64,000 nucleotides of DNA from an uncultured Kangiella sp. (GCA_947503435.1 CANNDL010000003.1:62001-126000); one strand, 5' to 3'. Shown: positions 53,879 to 63,840, counted from the stretch's first letter. Numbers and translations: made by a program. The notes: generated by a model from the sequence alone, not told the origin.

Positions 53879-54445
53879 CTATACTAACTGCTCTTTTACT
53901 AACATTCTTGCTCGACTTAAATGAGCTTTGCAGGTTCCAATCGCTATATCCAAGGAATTTCCTATTTCTTTATGGGTCATGCCCATTAAGTCATGCAATA
54001 TCAATACGTTTTTCGCTTGCATCGGTAAATTAGCAATGGCTTTTTCTAAATCTAATTGCTCTGGATTATGTGTGCTGGAAAATTCATCTTCAAAGGCTTG
54101 TTGCCAATCCTGATCAGCCAAAACCTCATATTGATATTTTCGCTGATGACCTAGCACTACATTTACCGCAATTCGATACAACCAACTACTAAACTTACTC
54201 TTACCCTGAAACTTAGCCAATGCCTGCCAAGCTTTGATAAAGGCCTCTTGGCAATGCTCCTCAGCCAAAGCTTGACGACCTGTCATCCGTAAACACAACA
54301 AATAAATCTGCTTATGATACTGGCGATAAAGCGTTTCAAACGCTGGCAAGTCACCTGCAGCCGCGGATTGAACCAGCATTACTTCATCAAAGTTTTCATC
54401 ACCTAAGGTGCATTCTTGGTGTTCTGTCTGGCTCAAAGGCGTCAA
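53879..54445 (-). CDS. ECF-type RNA polymerase sigma factor
   Basis: 188 residues if it starts at the TTG at 54445; an ATG at 54379 (MLVQSAAAGD) would give 166 and still keep the whole family core. Region 2 is LPAFETLYRQYHKQIYLLCLRMTG with AEEHCQEAFIKAWQ and FSSWLYRIAVN; region 4 is LPMQAKNVLILHDLMGMTHKEIGNSL with a helix-turn-helix. It directs RNA polymerase to a regulon that cannot be read from here. Followed by its probable anti-sigma. Confidence 0.92.
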   Translation of the reverse strand: MTPLSQTEHQECTLGDENFDEVMLVQSAAAGDLPAFETLYRQYHKQIYLLCLRMTGRQALAEEHCQEAFIKAWQALAKFQGKSKFSSWLYRIAVNVVLGHQRKYQYEVLADQDWQQAFEDEFSSTHNPEQLDLEKAIANLPMQAKNVLILHDLMGMTHKEIGNSLDIAIGTCKAHLSRARMLVKEQLV

Positions 54446-54501
54446 TTTCGGATAATTTTAAAGCTATCTTTACTATTAGACGCCCAGTGTAGCAAAAAGG
54501 T

Positions 54502-55683
54502 TTAGTCCTGAGCTAAAATTGGTTGATATACTTTTACTAGATGATTAGTAAAAGGAACATCACCTAAATAACGAGCTAAGTGGGTTGTATCGCTAAACAT
54601 GGTCGGGTCAAATTTTCCTGTTCTATCAAAATTACGAATTTGAACCCCGGTTTCACCCTCGATTCGAGCCACTGCATTATCAAATCGTTCAATAGCTTCT
54701 GGAGGGTTTTTAATCCACTTCCGATTCTGCGGTAAAATGACGACCTCAACTCGATCAGAGAATTGCTGAAAAGTTTTTACAATTTCAATGAAAGACTCCA
54801 TTAATAAAGGATCAAAATTCAAGCCTTCAATATCAGCCGTATGAATTCGATTTAAACGTGCGTTATCCATACGATAATCAGACTGTAGCAGCTTATAATA
54901 CTCATCAAATAATTCTAATGTTTCTTTGGAGCGCTCTTCTGGGATAGTACCTCCACCCTGCCATTCGAGGGACCAGTCTGAATCAACATAGTTAGGATAT
55001 TCTTCATCAAATCTCTTAGTTAAAGCGTCACCTACTTCTCCAAGACGTTTACCATGCTCTTCGCTATCCTTTGCCAATAAAGTTCTAGGTCTGGGTTCAG
55101 CAAACATACGGCCATAGAAATTAGTAACCATTTCAGCCGAAATCCCACCACGAATATATTTAATATTGGCCATACGAATGCCCTTTCTTAGATCATTTTT
55201 TGCAATATCCAATAGCTCTTGATCGTTGCCCAAAATCCCCAAAAATGATTCTTCAGCAGCAATTGCACCATTACGTCGAGTCTTAGTCGTTTGAAAAGGA
55301 TTGAATTCAATGATGGCTAGCTCCAAACGCTTATCATTAGCATCGAATTGCTCCTTGATTCGTCTCGCAAGAGCCGCTTGAAATAAAGGATTCAACCCAC
55401 CGAAGCCAAAATTATAGGATTTAATATCAACCCCTTGCTCCGCTAGTTCCCTATCAAATTGACGGGGAGAAAACCCAGCCCTGACCATCGAGGAGCCATA
55501 AAACATAACCAGGTCTTTTTCTTCTTTAACAATAGTAGGTATCTCTGCTCGCGCTTCTGACACTCGACTCATCAAGCCTCCAGCGCCCATAGCAGCAAGA
55601 AAGGCACGAAATCCTATAACAACTACAATCATTCCAATTGCAATTGCCAGAAGGATTTTGAAATAAATTTTACGTTCACTCAT
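54502..55683 (-). CDS. SGNH-type acyl-transfer partner of the MBOAT protein
   Basis: A 393-residue protein with an N-terminal membrane helix (about 8-28) and a periplasmic SGNH/GDSL-like domain: YGSSMVRAGF (nucleophile serine about 64) and the Asp/His pair in DTTHLARYLGD. It recalls AlgJ/AlgX or DltD-type proteins that finish O-acylation of a cell-surface polymer. AAGGAGGTG, a near-perfect ribosome binding site, precedes the ATG, and the gene lies 12 bases after the MBOAT gene. No exopolysaccharide synthesis genes are nearby, so the acceptor is unknown. Confidence 0.75.
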   Translation of the reverse strand: MSERKIYFKILLAIAIGMIVVVIGFRAFLAAMGAGGLMSRVSEARAEIPTIVKEEKDLVMFYGSSMVRAGFSPRQFDRELAEQGVDIKSYNFGFGGLNPLFQAALARRIKEQFDANDKRLELAIIEFNPFQTTKTRRNGAIAAEESFLGILGNDQELLDIAKNDLRKGIRMANIKYIRGGISAEMVTNFYGRMFAEPRPRTLLAKDSEEHGKRLGEVGDALTKRFDEEYPNYVDSDWSLEWQGGGTIPEERSKETLELFDEYYKLLQSDYRMDNARLNRIHTADIEGLNFDPLLMESFIEIVKTFQQFSDRVEVVILPQNRKWIKNPPEAIERFDNAVARIEGETGVQIRNFDRTGKFDPTMFSDTTHLARYLGDVPFTNHLVKVYQPILAQD

Positions 55684-55695
55684 AATTTCACCTCC

Positions 55696-57108
55696 TTAAA
55701 ATTGGAAATAAATAAATTCAGTACTAGGCTGACCAATCATAAAGCACAAGAAGTGCCCTATGACTAATAACGGCCAGAACAACCACCATTTAGACTCGAG
55801 CTTCTCCGCCTTATTCAAAACAAAATAATCCATTAAATGAATTAAAATGGTTGAGCCCACTACTAAACCTAAAATTAACAAGGCTGAATTACCAGCAGCC
55901 GCGGTTGAAGCTAGTGAGTGCATATTGATCAACATTTCCCAAGCACCGCTTAGTGTTTCTGCTCTAAATAATACCCAGCCAATTAGAATCAAATAGAAGG
56001 TTACTGCCCATTGAATAAATTTAATCCATCGCGAGTTTGATTGAGCAAATCCTGCAAATCGTTCTTGCTCGCGGAAAAAATGAGTTGCAGTAATGATCAC
56101 GCCATGAAAAACACCCCAAGCGATAAAACCCCAAGCAGCTCCATGCCATAAGCCACCCAATAGCATTGTTATGAATACATTTCGGTAGCGATGGCCTGTT
56201 CGATTTCCTCCCAAGGAAATATAAAGATAATCTTTAAGCCAACTAGATAGCGATATGTGCCATCGACGCCAGAAATCTACTGGAGATAATGCGAAATATG
56301 GTACTCGAAAGTTTAATGGTATTTGGAAACCCAGTAGCAAAGCAATACCAATGGCCATATCACTATAACCTGAGAAGTCGCCATAAATTTGTCCAGCAAA
56401 TGCCAAAACGCCTGTCCATAACTCTATTGTCGAAACAGTATTTGGAGCATCAAAAGCAAGTGCTGCAGGGGCTGCTAATAAGTCCGCTACGGTTTTCTTA
56501 ATTAAACCTACAGTTATTAATAAGAAGGCATGCTTGGCATTAAGCCATGTTGGGACGGGCAATTTATGAAATTGCGGCAAAATTTGTTTAGCTCTTAAAA
56601 TAGGGCCTGCAACCAACTGTGGGAAAAACGCTAAAGCCGCGGTAAATTCTACAAGCCCTTTTCTTGGCTTCATATCACCACGATAAACATCAATGGTGTA
56701 ACTCAAACTCTGGAAAGTGTAGAAAGAAATACCAACCGGCAAAACCCAAGACAGAGTTTCAAATGAAGCTTGATAACCAAATGCACCAAGCAGGTCTGCA
56801 AAAGACTCAATAGCAAAGTCGGCGTATTTAAATAAGGCTAATATTCCAAGGTTTATAAATATGGATAAGCTAACTAGCCATTTCTTCCGTTTTTGGTCAT
56901 TAGAATTTCCTATAGCCTGAGCAATAAAGTAATCCGCAATGGCACTTCCGACCAATAAGGGAATGAATTTATAGTTCCATGCACCATAAAATACCAAGCT
57001 GGAAACCAGTATAAAATAGACTCTGGGCTTTCTTTGCATAAAGATAAAGCCATAGAACAGTAAGAAAATTACAAAGAAAATAAAAAAGATAGGTGTATTA
57101 AACAGCAT
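55696..57108 (-). CDS. MBOAT-family O-acyltransferase (AlgI-like)
   Basis: A 470-residue inner-membrane protein with about 10-12 helices. Motifs of the AlgI group: LPVGISFYTFQSLSYTIDVYRG, FRVPYFALSPVDFWRRWHISLSSWLKDYLYI, GGLWHGAAWGFIAWG with the catalytic histidine. These proteins move an acyl group, often acetyl, across the membrane to a partner. The partner here is the SGNH-domain protein encoded directly downstream. The polymer modified is not evident. Confidence 0.92.
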   Translation of the reverse strand: MLFNTPIFFIFFVIFLLFYGFIFMQRKPRVYFILVSSLVFYGAWNYKFIPLLVGSAIADYFIAQAIGNSNDQKRKKWLVSLSIFINLGILALFKYADFAIESFADLLGAFGYQASFETLSWVLPVGISFYTFQSLSYTIDVYRGDMKPRKGLVEFTAALAFFPQLVAGPILRAKQILPQFHKLPVPTWLNAKHAFLLITVGLIKKTVADLLAAPAALAFDAPNTVSTIELWTGVLAFAGQIYGDFSGYSDMAIGIALLLGFQIPLNFRVPYFALSPVDFWRRWHISLSSWLKDYLYISLGGNRTGHRYRNVFITMLLGGLWHGAAWGFIAWGVFHGVIITATHFFREQERFAGFAQSNSRWIKFIQWAVTFYLILIGWVLFRAETLSGAWEMLINMHSLASTAAAGNSALLILGLVVGSTILIHLMDYFVLNKAEKLESKWWLFWPLLVIGHFLCFMIGQPSTEFIYFQF

Positions 57109-57185
57109 GTTTGATGATCCCCATTATCATTTTATTAGCTATCCCATATTAGATGCTAATTAACTCAAAAAGGTTTAGATAAAAA

Positions 57186-57208
57186 AAAGCCCCATTAAAT
57201 GGGGCTTT
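57186..57208 (-). terminator. Terminator of the DUF2333 gene
   Basis: AAAGCCCCATT/AATGGGGCTTT stem with an almost absent loop; on the minus strand it is followed by a T run, directly after the DUF2333 stop. Confidence 0.85.
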
Positions 57209-57210
57209 AA

Positions 57211-58203
57211 TTATCCGCGTTTAAGTAAATCTATTAAATCTATAATGGCCGCATTGGCTCTTGAGATATACGAAGACATCACCAAAGAATGGTTAGCCAC
57301 AAATCCGAACTCTCGACCATTCACCACCATAGGACTCCACATGGGATCTTGAGTCGCCTCAAGCTCTAAAATGATTTGTCGAAAACTGGCCTGTGCATTT
57401 TTGTCTTTAATTACTGAGTCAAAGTCTTGTTCGACAGCTTTCATCATTTGCACAATAGCCCAAGTAGAACCTCGTGCTTCCCAGAAAATATCATCAATCT
57501 CTAGCCAGGGTGTTTTGACTTCAACTAATTGACTCGCATTCGTTGATTGCTGTGCTGACTTGTCACCGGATAAATCGGTATTAATTCTCGTTCGGCCGAC
57601 ACTAGCGCTCAATCGTTGTGACAGTGAACCCAGACGCTTACTCACAAAATACAACCAAGAACGTAAATTATCGGCGCGAGCAAAAAACTGAGTATTGGTA
57701 ATTTGGCTATCCGTTAATTCATTACGGTATTCGCGTAAATTCTCAATTCCTTCACGGTACTGACCTTCCGCGCGAGGAAATATCCACTTGGTATGAGCAA
57801 TATTAAATCGTTCAAGTGCATTGCGTAATGATAAATTCTCAGTTGATTGGGATTGTGCGCGACTAATATCATCCCGCAATACGGTAACCATATCTCGGAT
57901 TTGAACCATAGCACCAAACTCATAGCTAGGCATATTATCCATAAAAACACTAGGCGGAAGTATGTCGTTACTTAAAAATCCGCCGCTTTTATCCAATAGA
58001 CTTTCTGCAACTTGAGCAGTAGCTTCAACGGTCAAATAACCAATAGGAGGCTCACCAGCTGGGTAGGACTGCCGTACAGCAATAGGATCAATTGGCTCAG
58101 GCTCGCTGCTCCAAACAAATGCTAGTACAACAATTACGAGTAGAATAATGATTAGCGAAACTAATATCGCGCTAAATTTTTTTCTTTTATTAGTAGTTTC
58201 CAT
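57211..58203 (-). CDS. DUF2333 family protein
   Basis: A 330-residue protein with one N-terminal membrane helix (about 10-30) and a large helical extracytoplasmic domain. The pattern SYPAGEPPIGYLTVEAT, LLDKSGGFLSNDILPPSVF and SYEFGAMVQIRDMVTVLRDD is typical of DUF2333 proteins of gammaproteobacteria. Function unknown. Confidence 0.85.
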   Translation of the reverse strand: METTNKRKKFSAILVSLIIILLVIVVLAFVWSSEPEPIDPIAVRQSYPAGEPPIGYLTVEATAQVAESLLDKSGGFLSNDILPPSVFMDNMPSYEFGAMVQIRDMVTVLRDDISRAQSQSTENLSLRNALERFNIAHTKWIFPRAEGQYREGIENLREYRNELTDSQITNTQFFARADNLRSWLYFVSKRLGSLSQRLSASVGRTRINTDLSGDKSAQQSTNASQLVEVKTPWLEIDDIFWEARGSTWAIVQMMKAVEQDFDSVIKDKNAQASFRQIILELEATQDPMWSPMVVNGREFGFVANHSLVMSSYISRANAAIIDLIDLLKRG

Positions 58204-58230
58204 AGCTCCTTCTTCAGTTAAAAAACTGCT

Positions 58231-58695
58231 TTATTTAGCTTGGCGCACTTCAAACGGAACTGCAAGCGGTTCGCGCCCTACAAAATGTAAAAGAATATTA
58301 TAGGTTTGCGTAGAATCGAGAGGCTCTTTCATCCCCATCACCATGATGTGCAAGCCGCCAGGTTGAAACTCCAATTGATCATTAATTTCAATTTGATCTT
58401 GGTGAATCATTTTTGCCATACCATCAACTACTTTAGATTCATGAATCATGCCCATTCTAGCCCAATCTAAAGAAACATCCTCTAAAAACAAAGGCTTACC
58501 AGTGTCATTCTTAATGGTCATAAACCCTGCTGTGTTTGAAACACCGGCTGGCATATCCCTCAACCAAGGATTTATGATATGAACGCCATCGCTTATCACT
58601 ACTCTAAGTTCTTCATTGGTTTCGCTTTGCTTATTGCATCCGCTGATAAAGAAAAGAAATGTTACAGATAACAAAGTTTTGAGTATTTTGTTCAT
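58231..58695 (-). CDS. Periplasmic copper chaperone PCu(A)C-family protein
   Basis: A 154-residue protein with a lipobox-like signal (LFFISGCNK, cysteine about 20), so probably a lipoprotein. The Cu(I)-site pattern of the family is visible: MIHES, GMAKM and PGGLHIMVMG, with the His and Met ligands. It delivers copper to cytochrome oxidase CuA or other targets. No oxidase genes are nearby. Confidence 0.9.
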   Translation of the reverse strand: MNKILKTLLSVTFLFFISGCNKQSETNEELRVVISDGVHIINPWLRDMPAGVSNTAGFMTIKNDTGKPLFLEDVSLDWARMGMIHESKVVDGMAKMIHQDQIEINDQLEFQPGGLHIMVMGMKEPLDSTQTYNILLHFVGREPLAVPFEVRQAK

Positions 58696-58771
58696 GAGAA
58701 TAAGACAAACTTGTCATTAAGATTTAAAGCCGATATTGTACTGACAAATATAATTCAGCACTAGCAAAAGC

Positions 58772-59464
58772 ATGAGTTACGCATTCGAACCAACCATAAC
58801 CAGTATTCCAATTGAAGGCTCTAGTCAAAAATTTCCAGTTCGTCGAGTCTATTGTGTAGGCCGTAATTACGTCGAACATGCTATCGAAATGGGACACTCC
58901 GAACGCGAAGCTCCTTTTTTCTTTACCAAACCTGCCGATGCATTAGTAGTTAATCCAGAAAGCATAAATTACCCAAGCATGACAAAGGAATTGCATCATG
59001 AGGTTGAGCTAGTAGTAGCCGTCGGAAAAGATGGAGCTGAAATTAACTCTGAGAATGCATGGGGTTATGTATTTGGCTATGCGTTAGGCATTGATTTAAC
59101 CAAAAGAGACCTACAAGCTGATTTCAAATCAAAATCGCGCCCTTGGGATCTAGCCAAAGGCTTTGATCAATCAGCACCTATCAGTTCTATCATTCCCTTT
59201 AAAGAGTTAGGAAAACTCAAAGAAGGCAGTATCGAATTATCGGTTAATAATGAGTTGCGCCAGCAAGGAAATATCAATCAAATGATTTGGTCCATTCCTG
59301 AGGTCATTGCTGAACTTTCAAAGCATATCGAATTAAAAGCAGGCGACTTAATTTTTACCGGGACGCCTAGTGGGGTTGGTGAAATATCAAGGGCCGATAA
59401 TATGGAAGTATACTTTAAGGGCAAAAAATATTTAAATTTGACATTAAAACAATATGAAAAATAA
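58772..59464 (+). CDS. Fumarylacetoacetate hydrolase-family enzyme (acylpyruvase-like)
   Basis: A 230-residue protein. VGRNYVEHAIEMGH, the metal-binding glutamates in HHEVELVVAVG, YALGIDLTKRDLQ and TGTPSGVGEI are the family landmarks, closest in length and pattern to small acylpyruvase/FAHD1 (YcgM-type) enzymes that also act as oxaloacetate decarboxylases. Its stop overlaps the next start by 11 bases. Confidence 0.9.
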   Translation: MSYAFEPTITSIPIEGSSQKFPVRRVYCVGRNYVEHAIEMGHSEREAPFFFTKPADALVVNPESINYPSMTKELHHEVELVVAVGKDGAEINSENAWGYVFGYALGIDLTKRDLQADFKSKSRPWDLAKGFDQSAPISSIIPFKELGKLKEGSIELSVNNELRQQGNINQMIWSIPEVIAELSKHIELKAGDLIFTGTPSGVGEISRADNMEVYFKGKKYLNLTLKQYEK

Positions 59465-59960
59465 AGTGTTGTCTTATCTATTCAAAACTTGTCTTGTATT
59501 TGGAGTCTGGGGAACGATCTTTGCTGGAATTGATATCTACCAAGCATATAAAAAGCATGAAGAATCAGAAAATGTTGAGGTTGTTTTATCGAGACAAGAA
59601 ATTAAAACCTGCCGCTATTCTAGTAAACCTCCAGGAGCTAGAAGTAGAACAAAAAAATACAAATGCTTAAAGCTATTCGTATACCATAATGAAAAAGAAA
59701 TTGAAGTAAGCAGACTTAAAACAGGTGGATTTAATTCTGAGTCAGGGTTTAAGTGGGGTATGTCTGAAGAAGTTGATTGGGACAAAATCAAAAATACATA
59801 CCCCGTTGGTAAGGTTTTTAACGCATACTATCATCCTATAAAAGGCAAATTATATCTTGAAAAAGGAGATATATTTAGCTCAATACTATTAGCTATAGCC
59901 AGTCTGTGCCTATTAATTATAGCAGGACTAATCGAAGTCTTCTTTAAACCTAAAGATTAA
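59454..59960 (+). CDS. DUF3592-like small membrane protein
   Basis: 168 residues: membrane helices near both ends (about 9-30 and 140-162) enclosing a basic, cysteine-containing soluble segment (about 40-130) with PVGKVFNAYYHPIKGKLYLEKG, which resembles the DUF3592 pattern 'VYYNPxxPxxAxLxxG'. It is translationally coupled to the FAH-family gene by overlap. AT-rich compared with neighbours. Function unknown. Confidence 0.65.
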   Translation: MKNKVLSYLFKTCLVFGVWGTIFAGIDIYQAYKKHEESENVEVVLSRQEIKTCRYSSKPPGARSRTKKYKCLKLFVYHNEKEIEVSRLKTGGFNSESGFKWGMSEEVDWDKIKNTYPVGKVFNAYYHPIKGKLYLEKGDIFSSILLAIASLCLLIIAGLIEVFFKPKD

Positions 59961-60862
59961 AGGCTTTTATAAATCGCCGTTACGATCTGATTAGGTTTAA
60001 TAAAGGCCTTGCCATTTTTCTCATCGTACTTGGCACTTGGCTTAGCGGCTAAAGTTTCTTCTAAAGTTTTACCAGCTGCTTTTAACTCAGCTACATTATT
60101 TCGGATATCTTTAAGCATAGCGACATAAGCAGTCATATCCGCTTTAGAAGCCATAGGGCCATGACCAGGGATAATTTGCGTTTCATCATTGGCTAATTTT
60201 AAACCCGTTTCTTGGGCTTTAATATAACCGTCGATCGAACCGCCAGAATCCAGATCAATAAATGGATAGCCGATATTGAAATAACAATCGCCCATATGTA
60301 ATACATTATCTTCTTCGAAATAAATTAATGAATCGCCGTCGGTATGAGCATTGGCAACATGCACCATGCGCATCTTGTCATTGTTTAATTTTAAACTCAT
60401 TTCTTTTTGATACGTTACTTTAGGTTGTGCAACTTTTGGAGCTGGTTCAAAAACTCGATTAAAGGCCGGCATTTCTTGGCGCGTACTCATGCGATTATAA
60501 ACATTTTCGTGAGCCACGATCGTAGCCCCGGCTTTACCCATGTTTTCATTACCACCAGTATGATCAAAGTGCCAATGAGTATTAATCACATAACTTACTG
60601 GAGCATCGGTAATTTCATCGATAGCATGATTAATCTTATCACTTAGTTGAGCGAATTGATCATCAATAATATAGGCGCCATCATCACCGACTGATAAACC
60701 AATATTCCCACCCTGACCAAAAAGAACATAAATGCCATCCGTTAATTTCTGCACTTTAATTTCTACTTCGGGTCTTTGCTCGCCATGAGCAGTTGCCGTT
60801 GTGGATAATCCCAGGGATAAAGCCAGTGATACAGCAGTTAAGGCTAAGCTTTTCTTGAACAT
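59957..60862 (-). CDS. Secreted metallo-beta-lactamase-fold hydrolase
   Basis: About 301 residues starting at ATG 60862, which has AAAGGAG directly upstream and begins a signal peptide (MFKKSLALTAVSLALSLGLSTTATA). The frame is open to 60901. Zinc ligands are visible in NTHWHFDHTGG (about 95-105), HTDGDSLIYF and IPGHGPM. The family includes lactamases, lactonases and other hydrolases; the substrate is unknown. Its stop overlaps that of the convergent gene. Confidence 0.87.
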   Translation of the reverse strand: MFKKSLALTAVSLALSLGLSTTATAHGEQRPEVEIKVQKLTDGIYVLFGQGGNIGLSVGDDGAYIIDDQFAQLSDKINHAIDEITDAPVSYVINTHWHFDHTGGNENMGKAGATIVAHENVYNRMSTRQEMPAFNRVFEPAPKVAQPKVTYQKEMSLKLNNDKMRMVHVANAHTDGDSLIYFEEDNVLHMGDCYFNIGYPFIDLDSGGSIDGYIKAQETGLKLANDETQIIPGHGPMASKADMTAYVAMLKDIRNNVAELKAAGKTLEETLAAKPSAKYDEKNGKAFIKPNQIVTAIYKSL

Positions 60863-60992
60863 AGCGACTCCTTTGACTTGTAAATAAAGTCTTACTTTCA
60901 AATTGTGGTTACAGTTTACATAAAAGTTGTTAAGAGTGTAGAGTAGAGTTTGTAACTTTTATTACGGTTTCTATGACGAGGGAGTAGCTAAT

Positions 60993-62423
60993 ATGAGTTT
61001 AGATTTCGCAAAAGCCCAAGCTTTTATTGACCAAAAATGGGACCAGGAAATTGTTCCAGAACTGATTGAATACATAAAAATCCCCTGCAAATCCCCTCAT
61101 TTTGACCCCAATTGGGATGAAAATGGCTATATGGAGCAAGCCATTCAACAGATAGCTAGCTGGTGTGAAGCGCAAGACATTAACGGCAAGACCTTAAAAA
61201 TTGTTCGTATTAATGGCCGAACACCCGTCATATTCATGGAAATTCCGGCCAGTGATGGTTCTAACAGCCCCACTGACGATACTATTTTGATGTATGGCCA
61301 TATGGATAAGCAGCCTGAAATGGTCGGTTGGGAGGAAGGATTAGGGCCTTGGATTCCGGTAATTAAAGATGACAAGCTGTATGGTCGTGGCGGAGCCGAT
61401 GATGGTTATTCTGCCTATGCTTCACTTACTGCGCTTATGGCATTAAAACGACAAGATTTGCCACATGCTAGAACGGTTGTGTTGATTGAGGCTTGTGAAG
61501 AATCGGGTTCTTATGATCTGCCCTACTATATTGACCAATTACGCGATCGTATTGGTGAGCCGTCATTAGTAATTTGTTTAGATTCTGGCGCTGGCAATTA
61601 TGAACAGTTATGGTCAACCATGAGTTTACGCGGAATGGCTAGCGGTACTTTAAAAGTTGATGTCATAAAAGAAGGAATCCACTCAGGCTATGGTAGCGGC
61701 GTAGTCCCCTCTTCTTTCCGTGTCATTAGACAACTACTCAGCCGACTGGAAGATGAGAATACTGGTCGCATGATTCCAAAAGAGTTTTATGCTCAAATCC
61801 CTGAGCAGCGACTTGAGCAAACACTCCAAGTTTCCAAAGTCTTAGGTAACGAAGTTATCACACCATATCCGTGGGAAGGCGATACTGAGCCTATGGCAGA
61901 AAATAATTTTGAGCGCTTGCTAAACCGTAATTGGCGACCTGCTATTTCTTATACAGGTATAGCGGGCATGCCTGAAATTGAAAATGCAGGTAATGTTCTA
62001 CGTCCTACTACTTCGATAAAACTATCATTGCGTTTACCACCAACAGCAGACAGTGAAGCTGCTACAAAAAGTCTAGAGACCATTCTGCTTGAAGATTCTC
62101 CTTACAATGCCACAGTAACTTTCGAAGCTGATCAAGCCTCTGATGGTTGGAATGCACCTGATGTCCATCCATGGCTAGCTGACTCTTTGGAGAAAGGCTC
62201 GCAAGCAGTTTATAACAAACCTGCAATGTATATGGGTGAAGGCGGTACTATTCCATTTATGGCGATGCTAGGAGAAAAATTTCCCCAGGCACAATTTATG
62301 ATTACAGGCGTACTAGGACCAAACTCAAATGCTCATGGTCCCAATGAATTTTTGCATATTCCTTTTGCCAAGAAACTAACGACATGTGTTACTCAAGTCA
62401 TAGTTGATCACTATAATCGATAA
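60993..62423 (+). CDS. M20-family metallopeptidase (dipeptidase-like)
   Basis: A 476-residue cytoplasmic peptidase. Metal and catalytic residues: YGHMDKQPE, GRGGADDGYSA, ACEESGSYD, LDSGAGNYE and the C-terminal SNAHGPNEF histidine. Pattern and length match CNDP-like non-specific dipeptidases. GGGAG precedes the ATG by eight bases. It probably degrades dipeptides released during growth on protein. Confidence 0.92.
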   Translation: MSLDFAKAQAFIDQKWDQEIVPELIEYIKIPCKSPHFDPNWDENGYMEQAIQQIASWCEAQDINGKTLKIVRINGRTPVIFMEIPASDGSNSPTDDTILMYGHMDKQPEMVGWEEGLGPWIPVIKDDKLYGRGGADDGYSAYASLTALMALKRQDLPHARTVVLIEACEESGSYDLPYYIDQLRDRIGEPSLVICLDSGAGNYEQLWSTMSLRGMASGTLKVDVIKEGIHSGYGSGVVPSSFRVIRQLLSRLEDENTGRMIPKEFYAQIPEQRLEQTLQVSKVLGNEVITPYPWEGDTEPMAENNFERLLNRNWRPAISYTGIAGMPEIENAGNVLRPTTSIKLSLRLPPTADSEAATKSLETILLEDSPYNATVTFEADQASDGWNAPDVHPWLADSLEKGSQAVYNKPAMYMGEGGTIPFMAMLGEKFPQAQFMITGVLGPNSNAHGPNEFLHIPFAKKLTTCVTQVIVDHYNR

Positions 62424-62432
62424 AATTCCATT

Positions 62433-63557
62433 ATGAAAAAAGTCACTCAAGCCACTATTACTCCGCTAGCGTCTATTTTTGGAAGCGGTTTTTTAGTTAT
62501 CATCCCGATTTTAGACAGCGTCGCCGGCCCTTACTCTTTTATTGCTATGGCGCTAGTTTGTTTAGTCGCATTTGGTGTAGGGATGGTTATTCGATACAAC
62601 ATTAAGCATAACGAAGAGGCAATTGAGCAAGGAAGCGCTAAAAAAAGCACTTTATTAATGGAGAAGATTTCGGATATTGCTTTAGTCCCAGCTTATATAA
62701 TCTCAGTGACACTTTATTTACGAATTTTATCATCGTACTTACTAGGTTTTTTCAATAATGATATAGAGCTGTACGAACAATACATAACGACAGGCATCAT
62801 TTTATTTATTCTAACTATAGGGCTTATCAAAGGCTTGAAAGCATTAGAGGGTTTGGAGAAGTGGGCTCTAGGTGTCACTCTATTCATCATTACCTTAGTA
62901 TTATTTTGCTTTGCATTTTATGACTTACAAACTTGGCAAGCTGACAGTCTTACTTTTTCAGAGATACCAAAAAGGAGTTGGTGGGAAATTGCTACCATTT
63001 TGGGAGGGACTCTGATTGTAGTGCAAGGTTTTGAAACTAGTCGTTATTTAGGACACAAATATACTACTGAAGATAGAATACGCTCTTCTAGAAATTCTCA
63101 GCTAATCTCTACAGCAATTTATCTATTATTTGTATTGTTAGCGACGCCTTTAACTCACTTTCTGACAGGGGAATTTAGCGACAATGCTTTAATTGATTTA
63201 GCCAAAGTAACTGCTTTTTGGTTACCGATTCCATTAGTTTTAGCCGCGATATTTAGTCAGTTTAGTGCCGCGGTAGCTGATACTTTTGGTGCCAGTGGCA
63301 ATATGCAAGAATTTACACATGATAAGCTTAGTGAAAAACTAAGTTACCTCATTATTTGTGGTTTCGCGATTCTGCTGTGTTGGGCGGCAAATACCAGTCA
63401 AATCTTAGCCCTTGCTTCTCGTGCTTTTGCATTTTATTACATGATGCAGTGCCTAGTGGCATTAACCAACTGCAATAGCATAGCCAAGAAATCATTGTTT
63501 AGCTCGCTTGCATTGGTACTATTATTTATTACTATTTTCGCAGTTCCAGCAGGTTAA
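62433..63557 (+). CDS. Polytopic membrane protein, possible transporter
   Basis: A 374-residue protein with about ten membrane helices (for example FGSGFLVIIPILDSVAG, ITTGIILFILTIGLIKGL, IATILGGTLIVVQGF). The GSGFLVIIP start and FETSRYLG segment recall LeuT-fold transporters, but I do not recognise the family. It follows the peptidase gene by 9 bases and precedes the DUF202 gene by 2, so all three are one operon; amino-acid or peptide transport is an inference. Confidence 0.65.
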   Translation: MKKVTQATITPLASIFGSGFLVIIPILDSVAGPYSFIAMALVCLVAFGVGMVIRYNIKHNEEAIEQGSAKKSTLLMEKISDIALVPAYIISVTLYLRILSSYLLGFFNNDIELYEQYITTGIILFILTIGLIKGLKALEGLEKWALGVTLFIITLVLFCFAFYDLQTWQADSLTFSEIPKRSWWEIATILGGTLIVVQGFETSRYLGHKYTTEDRIRSSRNSQLISTAIYLLFVLLATPLTHFLTGEFSDNALIDLAKVTAFWLPIPLVLAAIFSQFSAAVADTFGASGNMQEFTHDKLSEKLSYLIICGFAILLCWAANTSQILALASRAFAFYYMMQCLVALTNCNSIAKKSLFSSLALVLLFITIFAVPAG

Positions 63558-63559
63558 AT

Positions 63560-63835
63560 ATGGACAAAATTCCGGTTGATACCTTTAAATTGGCTATTTT
63601 AAGAACGCGTTTATCCAATACTCGTACGTTACTGGCCTACATCAAAACGGCCATTGGGTTATTTTTAGCGTCTTTTGGTTTGCTCAAATTTGTGGATGAT
63701 TATCCAATTTTAGATTACGTGGGCTGGTTATTAGGAGTTAGCTCTATTTTGGTGGTTGCTTATGGCTACTGGAATTTCTTTAGGATAAAAGCTTTTATTA
63801 ATGATGAGGAGTCACAAGTAACTCCTCGTCACTGA
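63560..63835 (+). CDS. DUF202 family small membrane protein
   Basis: 91 residues. RTRLSNTRTLLAYIKTAIGLFLA is the DUF202 signature ('ER-T-x-A-x-x-R-T-x-L-A'), followed by two more helices. Function unknown. Last gene of the peptidase operon. Confidence 0.88.
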   Translation: MDKIPVDTFKLAILRTRLSNTRTLLAYIKTAIGLFLASFGLLKFVDDYPILDYVGWLLGVSSILVVAYGYWNFFRIKAFINDEESQVTPRH

Positions 63836-63840
63836 AAATA

